NCBI GenBank assembly: GCA_002839245.1 | Contig: PGXR01000003.1 | Span: 1 to 31,988, forward strand | Direction: 5' to 3' | Source: Spirochaetae bacterium HGW-Spirochaetae-7 | GTDB lineage: Bacteria; Spirochaetota; Spirochaetia; Treponematales; UBA12059 | Length of the DNA: 31,988 nt | Shown here: one piece after another, positions 1-8,676 of the stretch | Numbering within the stretch: position 1 is the stretch's first letter | Layout of the letters: each line of letters opens with the position of its first letter | Made by a program: the position numbers and the translations under genes | The notes under the pieces: generated by a model | Told to the model about the DNA's origin: nothing | Databases searched by the model: none | The model's input: the letters and a program-made list of their open reading frames with translations, nothing else

Positions 1-142
1 CGTTGGCGATTGCGGCCTCGAGGTTCTTCATGAAGACAGGGTCCTTCCTGCGCTGCGCGGAGTCGATCGGCGCAGGCTTCCGCCGCGACGTCGAACCCTT
101 CCCTGCCCGTCCCGACGAGCCGTATGCTGTTTTCTTGGCCAT
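1..142 (-). CDS. Hypothetical protein, 5' end only
   Basis: The first 47 codons of a leftward gene are present and the rest lies beyond the window edge. The peptide starts MAKKTAYGSSGRAGKGSTS and is rich in Lys, Arg, Ser and Gly, so the N-terminus looks basic and disordered. No signal peptide or recognisable domain is visible. The start is supported by a consensus GGAGG six bases upstream of the ATG at 142. The gene diverges from the regulator at 318, with about 175 bp between them. Function is unknown; a nucleic-acid-binding role would be a guess from charge alone. Confidence 0.6.
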   Translation of the reverse strand, partial: MAKKTAYGSSGRAGKGSTSRRKPAPIDSAQRRKDPVFMKNLEAAIAN

Positions 143-317
143 GATGAGCCTCCATTGGAATACGATACCAGTGTATGCCGGCATTCACCATATTGCATTA
201 CCAAAACGCCGTTACCAGACACTATTCCGTTGCCTGAGGGAAAACCGCGTCTTTATGGAATAGTAGACTTGTGTTAGGATTCTATTCTCGGCGAACTGCA
301 GGAGGTGATACGAGCCG

Positions 318-2957
318 ATGACCGCATCCTTGCTCGCGACAAAGTTCTTCGTTCCGCCTCCCCGCCTCAAGGCCGTCGAAAGAGCGGATCTGAGCCGGCG
401 TCTGAGTGAAGGCCTGTTGCTGGGAGACGGATTCGCCCGGAAGCTGACGCTGGTCTCCGCTCCTCCGGGTTTCGGGAAAACCTCGCTGGTCAGCGCGTGG
501 ATTGCCGCGCTTCCCGTCGGTAGAGCCTGGCTTTCCCTGGATGAAAAGGACAACGATCCGGCCCGGTTTCTCGCTTATGTCGTATCCGCCTTCCAGAACG
601 CGGAACCCGGTTTGGGCGCCTGGGTACTGGACGCCCTCGAGGTACCCCAACCGCCATCATTGGAAACTCTCCTCACCCGGCTGGTCAACGACCTGGCTGA
701 GACAAGCGGAAAATTGATCCTGGTCCTGGACGACTACCACACCGTCAATTCACCTTCCGTCGACGAGATCCTCTCCTTTTTGATCGACAACCTTCCCCCG
801 CGGATCCACATGGTTCTCGTCACGCGCGAGGACCCCGGGCTGCCCCTGGCCCGCTACCGCGCCCGCGGTCAGATGATTGAAATCCGGGCCAAGGACCTGA
901 AGTTTCTATATGCCGAGGTCGATGACTTTTTCCGCCGCGTAATGGAGATAGACCTTGCGGAATCCGACATCGCCGCGCTGGAAGCGCGCACGGAAGGATG
1001 GGCGGCGGGACTCCAGTTCGCGGCCTTGGCGCTGCAGGGGAACAGGGATAAACACGCCGAAGCCGAATTCATCGCCTCGTTCACGGGCAGCCATCGCTTC
1101 GTTCTGGACTACCTTGTCGAGGAAGTCCTGCTCCAGCGCTCCGAGGCCGTCCAGAAATTCCTCCTGGTCACCTCCTGTCTCGGACGCTTCTGCGGGGCGT
1201 TGTGCGACGCCGTTCTAGAGTCGCCCGCGGGTACGGGCAGGGAAACCCTGGAAGCCCTCGACCGGGCCAATCTTTTCCTGGTCCCCCTCGACGGCGAACG
1301 ACGCTGGTACCGCTACCACCATCTTTTTGCCGAACTTCTGGAGCAGCGCCTATTCTCCGTACCGACTCCGTCCTGCCCCGATCCTTCGCTCATCCATGCG
1401 CGGGCCAGCGCATGGTTCGAAGACAACGACTTCATCGTCGAATCCTTCCGCCATGCGGCGGCTTCGGGAGACGTGATACGCACGGAAGCGCTCATCGAAG
1501 ACAGTCGTATGCCGGTCCATACACGGGAAGCGACGATGGAAGTGGTCGGCTGGCTGACCGCGCTTCCCGATGCGGTCAAGAACCAGCGCCCTTCACTCTG
1601 GGTGAAATCCGCGACGTTTTCTCTCCTTTCCGGTTTGACGACAGGAGTGGAAGAACGGCTTCAGGCCGCTGAATCAGCGCTCAGGGGCAAGGAAGACAGA
1701 GAACTCCTTCTTTTTGGACAGATATCGACGGCCCGGGCGACCCTTGCCCTCAGCCAATACCATATTGAAGACGTGAAGGTTCATGCACGACGGGCCCTGG
1801 AACTTCTTGACGATTATAGTCCAGCATTTCGTCTGGCGGCGCTCTGGGATCTGGGCATGGCGCACCATTTTGCGGGAGACCGAGCCGAGGCCCGCCGGAT
1901 TCTGGAGTAAGTCTTTTCAGACAGCCGTTCCAGCGGAGCCGTCAACTTTCAAATTCTCTCGGCCCTCGGTCTGTGCGAAATACAGGAGAATGACAACCAG
2001 CTCTCCCTGGCGGCGGAAACGTTCCGCAACGTACTGCGGCTTTCCGGCGACCATCCCCAACCGAACATGTGCGTAGCCTTCCAGGGGCTGTCACGAATCC
2101 ACTACGAGTGGAACGACCTGGAAAAGGCCGGAACGTATGCGGAGCAGGGCCTCGTTTTAGCACGCCAGTACGACGGCACAGTCGACCGGTACCTATCATG
2201 CGAGGTTTTCATGGCCAAGCTCGAAATGGAAAAGGGAAACCTGGAATCGGCGGGAGAGCGCCTGGCACAGGTAGAACAAATCGCGCTGGAAAACCGCTTC
2301 CTGCACCGAATTCAGGAGATCAAGACAGCACTGGCGTTACTGCAACTCCGTATGGGTCGTATCCCGGAATCCGCCGGGCTGCCGCCGCTGCTGCAAACCC
2401 GAATCCTCCTGGCGCAGGGACAGGGCGAGGCGGCCGCGGGATTGCTGGATTCCTGGACCGCAGAAGTACAAAGCCAAGAGGATCAACGGCTACGGGCGCT
2501 GGCCCTAAGCGTCATAGTCCGGGAGTCGAACGGAAACCACAAGGCGGCCCTCGACGCCCTGGAAGCCTCGCTCAAGCTCGCCCTGCCCGGTGGGTTCCTG
2601 CGCCTTTTTGTGGACGAAGGGCCGCTGATGCGCAAACTCGTCCAAGAAGCGCACGAACAAGGGATGCTCACGGAATATACGGACCGTATCCTGGCAGCGT
2701 TTACCGAGGCTTCCGCGGGAACGGTGAAGGTCGCCGAAACGGAGACGGCCCGGAGGAACCAGGCCCTCCTCAGCAACCGCGAACACGAGGTCCTGGTCCA
2801 CCTTGCAACGGGATTATCCAACCAGGACGTTGCGGACAAACTCTTCATTTCCCCTTATACCGTCAAGGTTCACGTTCGCAACATCTTCGACAAGCTGGGC
2901 ACGCCTAGCCGGACAGCGGCCGTATCCAAGGCCCGTTCGCTCGGCCTGCTACCCTAA
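318..2957 (+). pseudogene. MalT-like LuxR-family regulator, interrupted by one TAA
   Basis: One frame runs 880 codons, the usual size for MalT/LAL-type activators, but codon 531 (1908-1910) is TAA. Before the stop lies the STAND ATPase: Walker A APPGFGKT at residues 48-55, a WLSLDEKDNDP motif near 71-81 and Walker B LILVLDDYH near 133-141. After the stop, in the same frame, come TPR-like helices and a C-terminal LuxR helix-turn-helix (SNREHEVL to SRTAAVSKA, about residues 819-871). The codons just after the stop still read as protein-like sequence, so this is a nonsense change and not a frameshift. The ATG at 318 follows GGAGGTGA at 301. Internal ATG 2067 has no ribosome binding site. The gene is probably inactive, or makes an ATPase fragment without DNA-binding domain. 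It precedes the envelope operon, which it may once have controlled (inference). Confidence 0.85.
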
Positions 2958-2961
2958 GAGC

Positions 2962-2997
2962 ACTCCTCCAGATACTCCTTCAAATACTCCCCCAATT
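2962..2997. repeat. Three tandem 12-bp repeats
   Basis: Directly after the regulator's stop codon are three imperfect head-to-tail 12-mers: ACTCCTCCAGAT, ACTCCTTCAAAT and ACTCCCCCAATT. They lie in the 104-bp gap before the gene at 3062. No role is evident. Confidence 0.6.
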
Positions 2998-3061
2998 ACT
3001 ACTTTCGAGGTATGTTCCGTCTCCTCTTCATGCCCTAAATTCGCGACACGGGAGGATTTAC

Positions 3062-3637
3062 ATGAAGAAGGCAACATTTTTTTCCGCGCTCGCTTTCCTT
3101 GCGCTGGCAGGAGCTTCGTCCGTGCAAGCGGAGGGGGTGACTTCCGGCAATCCAGCCTTGATCGCCGTTGAAATCGAAAACCAGACACCCTGTTTCCTTT
3201 TCGGAGGCTACCAGCTGTCTTTGGGAATGCGCTATGGGCATTTCCGTTTTCGTGCCAGCACCCAGGACAGCGGTCGGGCCGATTTCGAGGATACCGGAAT
3301 TGACAGTCGGAGCAGCGTCTTCAGGCGTTCGTACGACGACGGGTCCTTCAGCGCGTCCGTGGATTATTTTCTTAACAAATGCTTATTCACCTACGTATGC
3401 CTGGGAAGCAACCGTTGGCTCGTGCAAAACAAGGACACTTTGGCGACCGATCACCTTCGTACGCTCGACGCCGGCCTGGGCCTGGGATTCCAGTTTTTCG
3501 TCTACAAAGGACTTTTTGTCCAACTCGCCGCCAGCATCAATATCAGGGATCGTCAAAGCCTGATCATCGAGGGCGAAGAGTATACCGTCCCCGGTATCGA
3601 CTATAGTCCCGGCCTGCAATTGGGTTATAAATTCTAG
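3062..3637 (+). CDS. Outer-membrane beta-barrel-like exported protein
   Basis: 191 residues. The N-terminus is a clear Sec signal peptide (MKKATFFSALAFLALAGASS, likely cleaved after VQA near residue 23). The mature part is rich in alternating hydrophobic and polar stretches with many Gly and aromatic residues, and it ends in LQLGYKF. A C-terminal aromatic residue is the usual BAM signal of outer-membrane barrels. The start is fixed by GGGAGGA about five bases upstream. It is separated by about 100 bp from the following operon, so it may be its own unit. No specific family is recognised; a lipid- or sugar-related porin-like role is possible but unsupported. Confidence 0.75.
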   Translation: MKKATFFSALAFLALAGASSVQAEGVTSGNPALIAVEIENQTPCFLFGGYQLSLGMRYGHFRFRASTQDSGRADFEDTGIDSRSSVFRRSYDDGSFSASVDYFLNKCLFTYVCLGSNRWLVQNKDTLATDHLRTLDAGLGLGFQFFVYKGLFVQLAASINIRDRQSLIIEGEEYTVPGIDYSPGLQLGYKF

Positions 3638-3676
3638 TGTTATATTCATTTTACTTAATGCCCAGATATTTCTTTT

Positions 3677-3705
3677 TTGAATATTAATATTTATTTGCGT
3701 ATTGC
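3677..3705 (+). promoter_or_regulatory. Candidate promoter of the 3741-7423 operon
   Basis: TTGAAT at 3677-3682 and TATTGC at 3700-3705 are separated by 17 bp within a strikingly AT-rich gap (about 3638-3705) in an otherwise GC-rich region. The -10 match is poor, so this is tentative. Confidence 0.3.
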
Positions 3706-3740
3706 AAAGGCGGGAAGCCAAGGAAAAAGGAGGGACGACG

Positions 3741-3998
3741 TTGGACAAGCCCATCGACTTCAACGCCCCGGCTTTATATCGAATAGAACTCCAGGAACGC
3801 ATGGGATCCGACTGGAACGAATGGTTCGACGGCTTCACGGTCGCGCATGCGGTCAACGGCGGGATCCTCATGACGGGGACGGTTGCCGACCAGGCGGCGC
3901 TCCACGGCATTATCCGAAAAGTGAGGGATCTCGGCCTGACCCTGGTTGCCGTTCAAAGAATGGGAACCCATCCGGAAGAACCGGAAATGGAGGATTAG
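3741..3998 (+). CDS. Small conserved protein with TTG start
   Basis: 85 residues from TTG 3741, which has AAGGAGG ending about nine bases upstream. An in-frame ATG at 3702 has no such site and lies in AT-rich leader sequence, so TTG is preferred. The protein carries an IELQERMGSDWNEWFDGF segment and a C-terminal ILMTGTVADQAALHGIIRKVRDLGL segment. This layout (substrate-like N-term, then DQAALHG..L.KIRDL..L) is familiar from small soluble proteins of unknown function in Chloroflexi, Actinobacteria and others. It ends one base before the DUF4386 gene starts, so the two are translated together. The acidic tail (EEPEMED) is not conserved as far as I know. Function is unknown. Confidence 0.8.
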   Translation: MDKPIDFNAPALYRIELQERMGSDWNEWFDGFTVAHAVNGGILMTGTVADQAALHGIIRKVRDLGLTLVAVQRMGTHPEEPEMED

Positions 3999-3999
3999 C

Positions 4000-4674
4000 A
4001 TGATCAATTCAAGGGCAAACGCCCGTATCACCGGCGTCCTGTTCATCCTGGGAACGGTGCCGCCGATAGTCGGAGGGCTTCTATGGGGACCGCTCGTTTC
4101 GTCCCCGGACTACTTATCCACGATGGCGGCAAACAGCGGTCAAGTCCTGAGCCTGGCGCTCTTCGACCTGCTGTTCCTGGGACTGGCCTGCGCCAGCATC
4201 GGGATCTCGCTCTACCCTGTCCTAAAACGGCATGGCGAAGCCCTTGCCCTGGGCGCGATGGGTTTCCGGCTCATCGAAGGAGCGCTCCAGATCGTGGGTG
4301 CCGTCATCCTCGTCGCCCTGCTGGCGGTCAGCCAGGAATTCGTGAAGGCCGGAAGTCCCACCGACTCGGTATTCCAGTCCGCCGGTGCGGCGATCAAGAC
4401 GGTGAGGGATTGGGCGGCCAACGGTTCCGCCGTCTTTCCCTGGTGCGCCGGGGCCTTCATCTACTACACGGTCTTCTACAGAACCCGACTCATACCACGA
4501 TGGCTGTCAGTCTGGGGGCTGTTGGGACTTACTTTGTTTCTCGCGTCCGCCTTTGCTGCGATGTTTGGTTTGATCGACTTATTTTCGCCGCCACAAATGA
4601 TACTTAGCCTGCCCATACTGGTGCAGGAACTGGTCCTTGCCGTCTGGCTGATCGTCAAGGGGTACAAGGAATGA
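4000..4674 (+). CDS. DUF4386-family integral membrane protein (copy 1)
   Basis: 224 residues from ATG 4000, which is preceded by GGAGG at 3989-3993; a longer in-frame start at 3946 would overlap the upstream gene and is not favoured. The protein has about six hydrophobic segments, beginning with RITGVLFILGTVPPIVGG and ending with LVLAVWLIVKG. Architecture and motifs (N-terminal ARITG..FI, central LR.HGEALALG.MGFR.IEG, C-terminal ELVLAVWLIVKG) match DUF4386, a family with no established function. It overlaps the next gene by four bases (ATGA). A paralogue lies two genes downstream at 5466. The conserved RxIEG in the middle helix is present in both. Confidence 0.85.
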   Translation: MINSRANARITGVLFILGTVPPIVGGLLWGPLVSSPDYLSTMAANSGQVLSLALFDLLFLGLACASIGISLYPVLKRHGEALALGAMGFRLIEGALQIVGAVILVALLAVSQEFVKAGSPTDSVFQSAGAAIKTVRDWAANGSAVFPWCAGAFIYYTVFYRTRLIPRWLSVWGLLGLTLFLASAFAAMFGLIDLFSPPQMILSLPILVQELVLAVWLIVKGYKE

Positions 4675-5453
4675 GGCCGCTCGTGGCGGTACTGCTCATG
4701 ATGACGGGACTCGTCCTGCCGGCCTTCGCGCTGGACAGCCTGGATCAGTGGGCAACTACGATCTGGGCCCAGCCCCTGCCGACGCCAAAGGACTGGGAGG
4801 CCGTGGTCCTGACGCAGGACGGACCGGGCACGTACAAGAAGGCCTCGGCCAGAACGACGTACACATCCAACCCTGACGGTCCCTATATCCAGGACTATTC
4901 CGGGCCTGACGAAACGTCACATTCGATGTTTCTCAAGAACGGCACACTCGTATCGAGCACGGCAGTCAACATGAAGAACAAAAGAGCCAACGACGTGATG
5001 ATCAGCCCTGGCCGCGGGCAGGCATCTTTCCGCGCGGAGTTGAAAGGAAAGGAGCCCACAACCAGGACCCTGCCGTTGAAACCGGGCAACATCGTCATGC
5101 CGGAATACGTGAACCTGGTCAGGCAGGCCTGGCGGAACGGTATCCGCGGAGGCTTCGTATTCAAAGGACTCGCCCCCGACGGTTCGATGGAGATCGACAT
5201 GGAAACGCGTCTGATCGAAACAACCGTACCGTGGAAAGTCAGCGACAAATTCGACGTACCGGCGGACTTCAAGTCCGTGTTCCCCGATTCACAGAAGTAC
5301 GTCGTTGCCGACTTCAGCCTGGCTGGAATTTTTTCACTGATGTACAAGTTTCATAACTATTCAATTTTTAGAATCGCCCCGTCGGGGCTCGAATACGTCG
5401 GCTCATTCGGGGGAGACCCGAAAAAAGCCATCTTTACGTTCACAACCGAATAG
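4671..5453 (+). CDS. Exported protein of unknown function
   Basis: 260 residues with a typical signal peptide (MRPLVAVLLMMTGLVLPAFA, cleavage near residue 20) and no further membrane segment, so it is likely periplasmic or surface-anchored by partners. The start overlaps the upstream DUF4386 stop (ATGA), showing translational coupling. The mature chain has beta-rich, Gly/Pro-poor sequence with several TRLIETT and SLAGIFSLMYKF stretches, suggesting a beta-sandwich or lipocalin-like fold, but I do not recognise the family. Its position between two DUF4386 paralogues suggests that it works with them at the membrane. Confidence 0.8.
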   Translation: MRPLVAVLLMMTGLVLPAFALDSLDQWATTIWAQPLPTPKDWEAVVLTQDGPGTYKKASARTTYTSNPDGPYIQDYSGPDETSHSMFLKNGTLVSSTAVNMKNKRANDVMISPGRGQASFRAELKGKEPTTRTLPLKPGNIVMPEYVNLVRQAWRNGIRGGFVFKGLAPDGSMEIDMETRLIETTVPWKVSDKFDVPADFKSVFPDSQKYVVADFSLAGIFSLMYKFHNYSIFRIAPSGLEYVGSFGGDPKKAIFTFTTE

Positions 5454-5465
5454 AAGGAGATTTTC

Positions 5466-6155
5466 ATGGAAACAACAAAGAAGAAATCACGGATCCTTGG
5501 ACTGGCTTTCCTTATCCAGTTCGTCACGTCGTTCACGGCCGGCGTATTCGTGCTTCCGCTGGCCACCGGAATAAAAAGCTTCGGGGCGCCGGGGGACATC
5601 GGACTGACCATGGCCACCATCGCCGGCAACGCGGGGCTGATACGGCTCAACATCATCATGGAACTCGTCACGGCGGCAGGGGTGATCTTCCTCGGGGCGA
5701 CGCTGTACACGGCCGTTAGAAAACGGCACGAAGGAATGGCCTTGACGGCCTTCGGACTGTACGTTCTGGAAGGCGCCCTGATCGCATTCAAAATGCTCGT
5801 GCTCTATGCCCTCCTTGTTTTCAGCCGGCAGTTCATTGCCGCGGGAAGCCCCGCTTCGATGGAACCGATGGCCGGAATGATGAACGACATCATGTCGTAC
5901 TCGTCCAAGATGCTGAATCTTGCCTTCTGCATTGGAGGGACGATCTTCTATGTGCTCCTCTTCAAGGCGCGCACTGTGGCGACGCCCTTGTCGCTGTGGG
6001 GGTTGGTCAGCGCCCAGGGTATCACCGCGGGGGTTCTGCTTGGCCTCTTCGGATCCGAGGCTCCCATCTTCCTCTTCATCCCCTACATCCCCTTCGAACT
6101 CGTGATCGCCGTCTGGATTCTCGTCAAGGGCGTGAACAAGGAAACGGTGATCTAA
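5466..6155 (+). CDS. DUF4386-family integral membrane protein (copy 2)
   Basis: 229 residues; start supported by GAAGGAGA about six bases upstream. The layout of about six membrane helices matches the protein at 4000: basic N-terminus then GLAFLIQFVTSFTAGVFVLP, a central RKRHEGMALTAFGLYVLEGAL, and C-terminal PFELVIAVWILVKG. The two share motifs but differ clearly overall, so this is an old duplication, not a recent one. The gene is followed without a gap by the ATG of 6156. Function is unknown. Confidence 0.85.
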   Translation: METTKKKSRILGLAFLIQFVTSFTAGVFVLPLATGIKSFGAPGDIGLTMATIAGNAGLIRLNIIMELVTAAGVIFLGATLYTAVRKRHEGMALTAFGLYVLEGALIAFKMLVLYALLVFSRQFIAAGSPASMEPMAGMMNDIMSYSSKMLNLAFCIGGTIFYVLLFKARTVATPLSLWGLVSAQGITAGVLLGLFGSEAPIFLFIPYIPFELVIAVWILVKGVNKETVI

Positions 6156-6767
6156 ATGAAACGAAACACGCTGATCATAACCTTGTGCCTTTTTGCCGCA
6201 GCCCTTCAGGCCCAAGAGAATCGGGTATCGTACTCCAGGACTTTCACCAAGCTCGGCGGATCGTTCACCGTCGGTGATTCCTTTACGGCGGACAACCTCG
6301 GGTACGGCCTCACGACCATGAAATACAAATTCTTCGACCCGTTCACGCCGGGGGGACTCTACTTCGGCTTTTGTGGAACCGACATACACCATACTGTCGG
6401 CGGGGTCACCATCGACGATGTCAAACCAGTGAGCATCGGTTGGAGAAAGGAAGCCCTTGGCCCATTCGGGTTCGACTTGGGGCTCTCTCCCGTGCTGGGA
6501 TCGCGGATCATCGGGGACACCATTTTCGGCAACCTCTACCTCGGCATCAAACCCATGATTGGAACCTACTTCGCCGTCAACGGGAACATTGACATCGAAC
6601 TGGCCTACGAACCGGTGATAAACCTTTTCAATTTTGGCGGATCGGATGTCAGGAATGAAACGTACCACGATCTTACGCTCTACGTGGTGCTGAAAAAATT
6701 CTCCCTCATCAAGAAGCTCGGCTGGAACGCGACAGTCCCGCAAGAAGGGGCGGAGGGAAACCCATGA
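6156..6767 (+). CDS. Exported beta-barrel-like protein
   Basis: 203 residues. Signal peptide MKRNTLIITLCLFAAALQAQ with likely cleavage after residue 19-20. The mature part has repeated amphipathic beta segments with Gly and aromatic residues (GYGLTTMKYKFFDPF, GGLYFGFCG, GNLYLGIKPMIGTYFAV, IDIELAYEPVINLFNFGG), typical of a small outer-membrane barrel. The C-terminus, however, is not aromatic: it extends into a charged tail (PQEGAEGNP), so the barrel assignment is not certain. The ATG directly follows the upstream stop and the 3' end overlaps the next gene by four bases. Confidence 0.7.
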   Translation: MKRNTLIITLCLFAAALQAQENRVSYSRTFTKLGGSFTVGDSFTADNLGYGLTTMKYKFFDPFTPGGLYFGFCGTDIHHTVGGVTIDDVKPVSIGWRKEALGPFGFDLGLSPVLGSRIIGDTIFGNLYLGIKPMIGTYFAVNGNIDIELAYEPVINLFNFGGSDVRNETYHDLTLYVVLKKFSLIKKLGWNATVPQEGAEGNP

Positions 6768-7423
6768 GGATCAAGAGGTCGGCATTCGGGGAGGCCGTGG
6801 AAGGTTATGCCGTCCCAGTCTTCAACGAACGGGAAATAAGGGCTTCGGCCGGAATATTGTTCCTGATACTGTTCACATCCTGGATGCAGATATTGTTCAG
6901 GCATGATTTCACCCCGATAAAATACGGGCTTATCGTCTTTCTATCCGATTTTATCATCAGGGTATTCGTCAATCCAGAATACTCTCCGACGCTGGTACTG
7001 GGACGCTACATCGTTCGCAGGCAAACCCCGGAATTTGTCGGGGCCGCGCAAAAATCATTCGCCTGGAAAATCGGCCTGGTCCTGTCGACGATCATGTTCC
7101 TGCATATGGTGGTCGCAAATTCGTACAGTTTCATTACTGGCATCATTTGCCTGACCTGCCTTAGTTTCCTTTTTTTTGAATCGGCGTTCGGCATATGCCT
7201 GGGATGTCTGTTCTACGGCATGTTCCACCAGGACAGGGCGCGCTATTGCCCTGGCGACACATGCGGTACAAGGATTAAAAAAGATATCCGGAAAGTATCT
7301 TGGGCGCAAACAGGTGTCGTTGTCGGTTTTATTATTTTCATGATGCTCACCGCATACTTGTTCAACGAATACTTCGGCTTGAAGCCAAGAGCATTGTGGG
7401 AAATACTGCAATCACCGAGTTGA
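6764..7423 (+). CDS. DUF4395-family membrane protein
   Basis: 219 residues starting within an ATGA overlap with 6156-6767. The N-terminal VFNEREIRASAGILFLILF, the central RQTPEFVGAAQKSFAWKIGL and the following two helices with FESAFGICLGCLFYGMF fit DUF4395, whose members have four helices and a conserved Cys-x2-Cys (here GICLGCLF). Family function is unknown, although members often lie near thioredoxin-like or sulfur genes; none is seen here. The chain is longer than usual, with an extra C-terminal helix (VGFIIFMMLTAYLF) after a Cys-containing loop (YCPGDTCG). It is the last gene of the operon starting at 3741. Confidence 0.8.
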   Translation: MRIKRSAFGEAVEGYAVPVFNEREIRASAGILFLILFTSWMQILFRHDFTPIKYGLIVFLSDFIIRVFVNPEYSPTLVLGRYIVRRQTPEFVGAAQKSFAWKIGLVLSTIMFLHMVVANSYSFITGIICLTCLSFLFFESAFGICLGCLFYGMFHQDRARYCPGDTCGTRIKKDIRKVSWAQTGVVVGFIIFMMLTAYLFNEYFGLKPRALWEILQSPS

Positions 7424-7442
7424 GCGAGGTAAGGAGAAACGT

Positions 7443-7488
7443 GCGCTGGCAAGCACAGGTTGTCCAGCGCGCTTCACCTGAAGCGCGC
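7443..7488. other. Two overlapping, mutually exclusive hairpins
   Basis: In the 249-bp gap between 7423 and 7673, GCGCTGG (7443-7449) can pair with CCAGCGC (7464-7470), while GCGCGCTTCA (7467-7476) pairs perfectly with TGAAGCGCGC (7479-7488). The shared GCGC at 7467-7470 cannot be in both. No T-run follows, so this is not a simple terminator. The rest of the gap shows no convincing gene. Confidence 0.55.
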
Positions 7489-7672
7489 ATTGGTTGCAGG
7501 CCCATCACATATTCAAAAACCCTGCATGGCGATTGGTCTTTTTGCAAAACTCCCTCTTGCTGCAGGGCTCTCGATAATGGATGCAAAGGATCAATACTCA
7601 GCTACAGTGGATGTTTGCCATAAGACCGAATTGATTGTTTAGACTATCATGCAAACAAGAAAGGATACTCGA

Positions 7673-8605
7673 ATGAAAGCGATCGTATGTACGAAATACG
7701 GACCTCCGGATGTACTTCAGCTCGGAGAAGTAGATAAACCTGGCCTCAAGGACAATGAGGTATTGGTCAAGGTATTTGCGACGACAGTATCGGTTGTCGA
7801 TCGAAGAATCCGGGGGCTGCAAATTCCGGGTCCGGGCAAGCTCTTCATGCAATTGAGGTTTGGTTTTTTAAAACCGAGAACTCCAATACTGGGAAGGTAT
7901 CTGGCTGGAGAAATCGACGCGGTTGGAAAAAGCGTCAGGCGATTCCGTGTCGGGGACCAGATTTATGCCCGGGCGGGACGATTTGGCGCCTACGCCGAAT
8001 ATATAAGCTTGCCTGAAGACGGCGTCATGACGTTGAAGCCGTCCAATGTATCGTATGCCGAAGCCGTTGCCGTTCCTTTCGGGGGATCCTGCGCATTGCA
8101 TTTTCTCAAGCGAAAAGGCGATATCCGGAGCGGACAAAAAGTGCTCATCTATGGAGCGTCCGGCGCGGTAGGTTCCTCTGCGGTACAGATAGCAAAGTAC
8201 TTTGGCGCGACAGTTACGGGTGTATGCAGCACCGCGAACCTGGAATTGGTGAAATCCCTGGGCGCAGATACGGTACTAGATTACGTAAAAGAGGATTTCA
8301 CAAAACATGACGGGCTATACGATATCGTTTTTGACGCGGTCGGCAAAATCTCCTCCAAAGCAGGCGAAAAAGTCCTCAAGCCTGGCGGAAAGTACATTTC
8401 TGTTTTTACGTCCGGAACAGCACAGATACTTGCCGAGGATTTTGTTTTGCTCGCGAAGCTTGTCGAGGCGGGGAAGATAAGGCCGGTCGTTGATAGACGC
8501 TATCCGCTGGAACGGATGGCCGAGGCCCACCGGTATGCCGACGAAGGCCATGTAAAGGGAAACGTAGTCATCGACGTGGAACATGATTGCCCCCGGCATC
8601 GCTGA
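7673..8605 (+). CDS. Zinc-independent MDR oxidoreductase (quinone-oxidoreductase-like)
   Basis: 310 residues from ATG 7673, which has AAGAAAGGA about eight bases upstream; an earlier in-frame ATG at 7649 lacks a site. The N-terminus MKAIVCTKYGPPDVLQLGEV and the catalytic GroES-like domain are typical of NAD(P)H-dependent medium-chain reductases. The Rossmann fold is seen as VLIYGASGAVGSSAVQIAK near residues 149-167. The structural-zinc Cys cluster and catalytic Cys/His zinc ligands are missing, which fits quinone/enone reductases and not alcohol dehydrogenases. Substrate cannot be told. It stands alone, with its own leader containing the paired hairpins at 7443. Confidence 0.9.
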   Translation: MKAIVCTKYGPPDVLQLGEVDKPGLKDNEVLVKVFATTVSVVDRRIRGLQIPGPGKLFMQLRFGFLKPRTPILGRYLAGEIDAVGKSVRRFRVGDQIYARAGRFGAYAEYISLPEDGVMTLKPSNVSYAEAVAVPFGGSCALHFLKRKGDIRSGQKVLIYGASGAVGSSAVQIAKYFGATVTGVCSTANLELVKSLGADTVLDYVKEDFTKHDGLYDIVFDAVGKISSKAGEKVLKPGGKYISVFTSGTAQILAEDFVLLAKLVEAGKIRPVVDRRYPLERMAEAHRYADEGHVKGNVVIDVEHDCPRHR

Positions 8606-8618
8606 GCGGAGCTTTCTA

Positions 8619-8648
8619 TTGACAGCGCGGTATTCATGGAATATCCAT
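8619..8648 (+). promoter_or_regulatory. Promoter with dyad over the -10, for 8677
   Basis: A perfect TTGACA (8619-8624) is followed after 17 bp by TATCCA (8642-8647). The -10 is embedded in the 13-bp palindrome ATGGAATATCCAT (8636-8648), a plausible operator. The -10 match is only 3 of 6, so a regulated promoter is likely if this is real. Confidence 0.5.
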
Positions 8649-8676
8649 TATCAATCATCCGCCTCCAGGGAGAACC

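Noticed and set aside
5487..6743. 418-codon minus-strand open frame
   Set aside because: It lies opposite two well-supported coupled genes; its composition (long runs of Glu, Arg, His and Gly) is that of an antisense shadow in GC-rich DNA.
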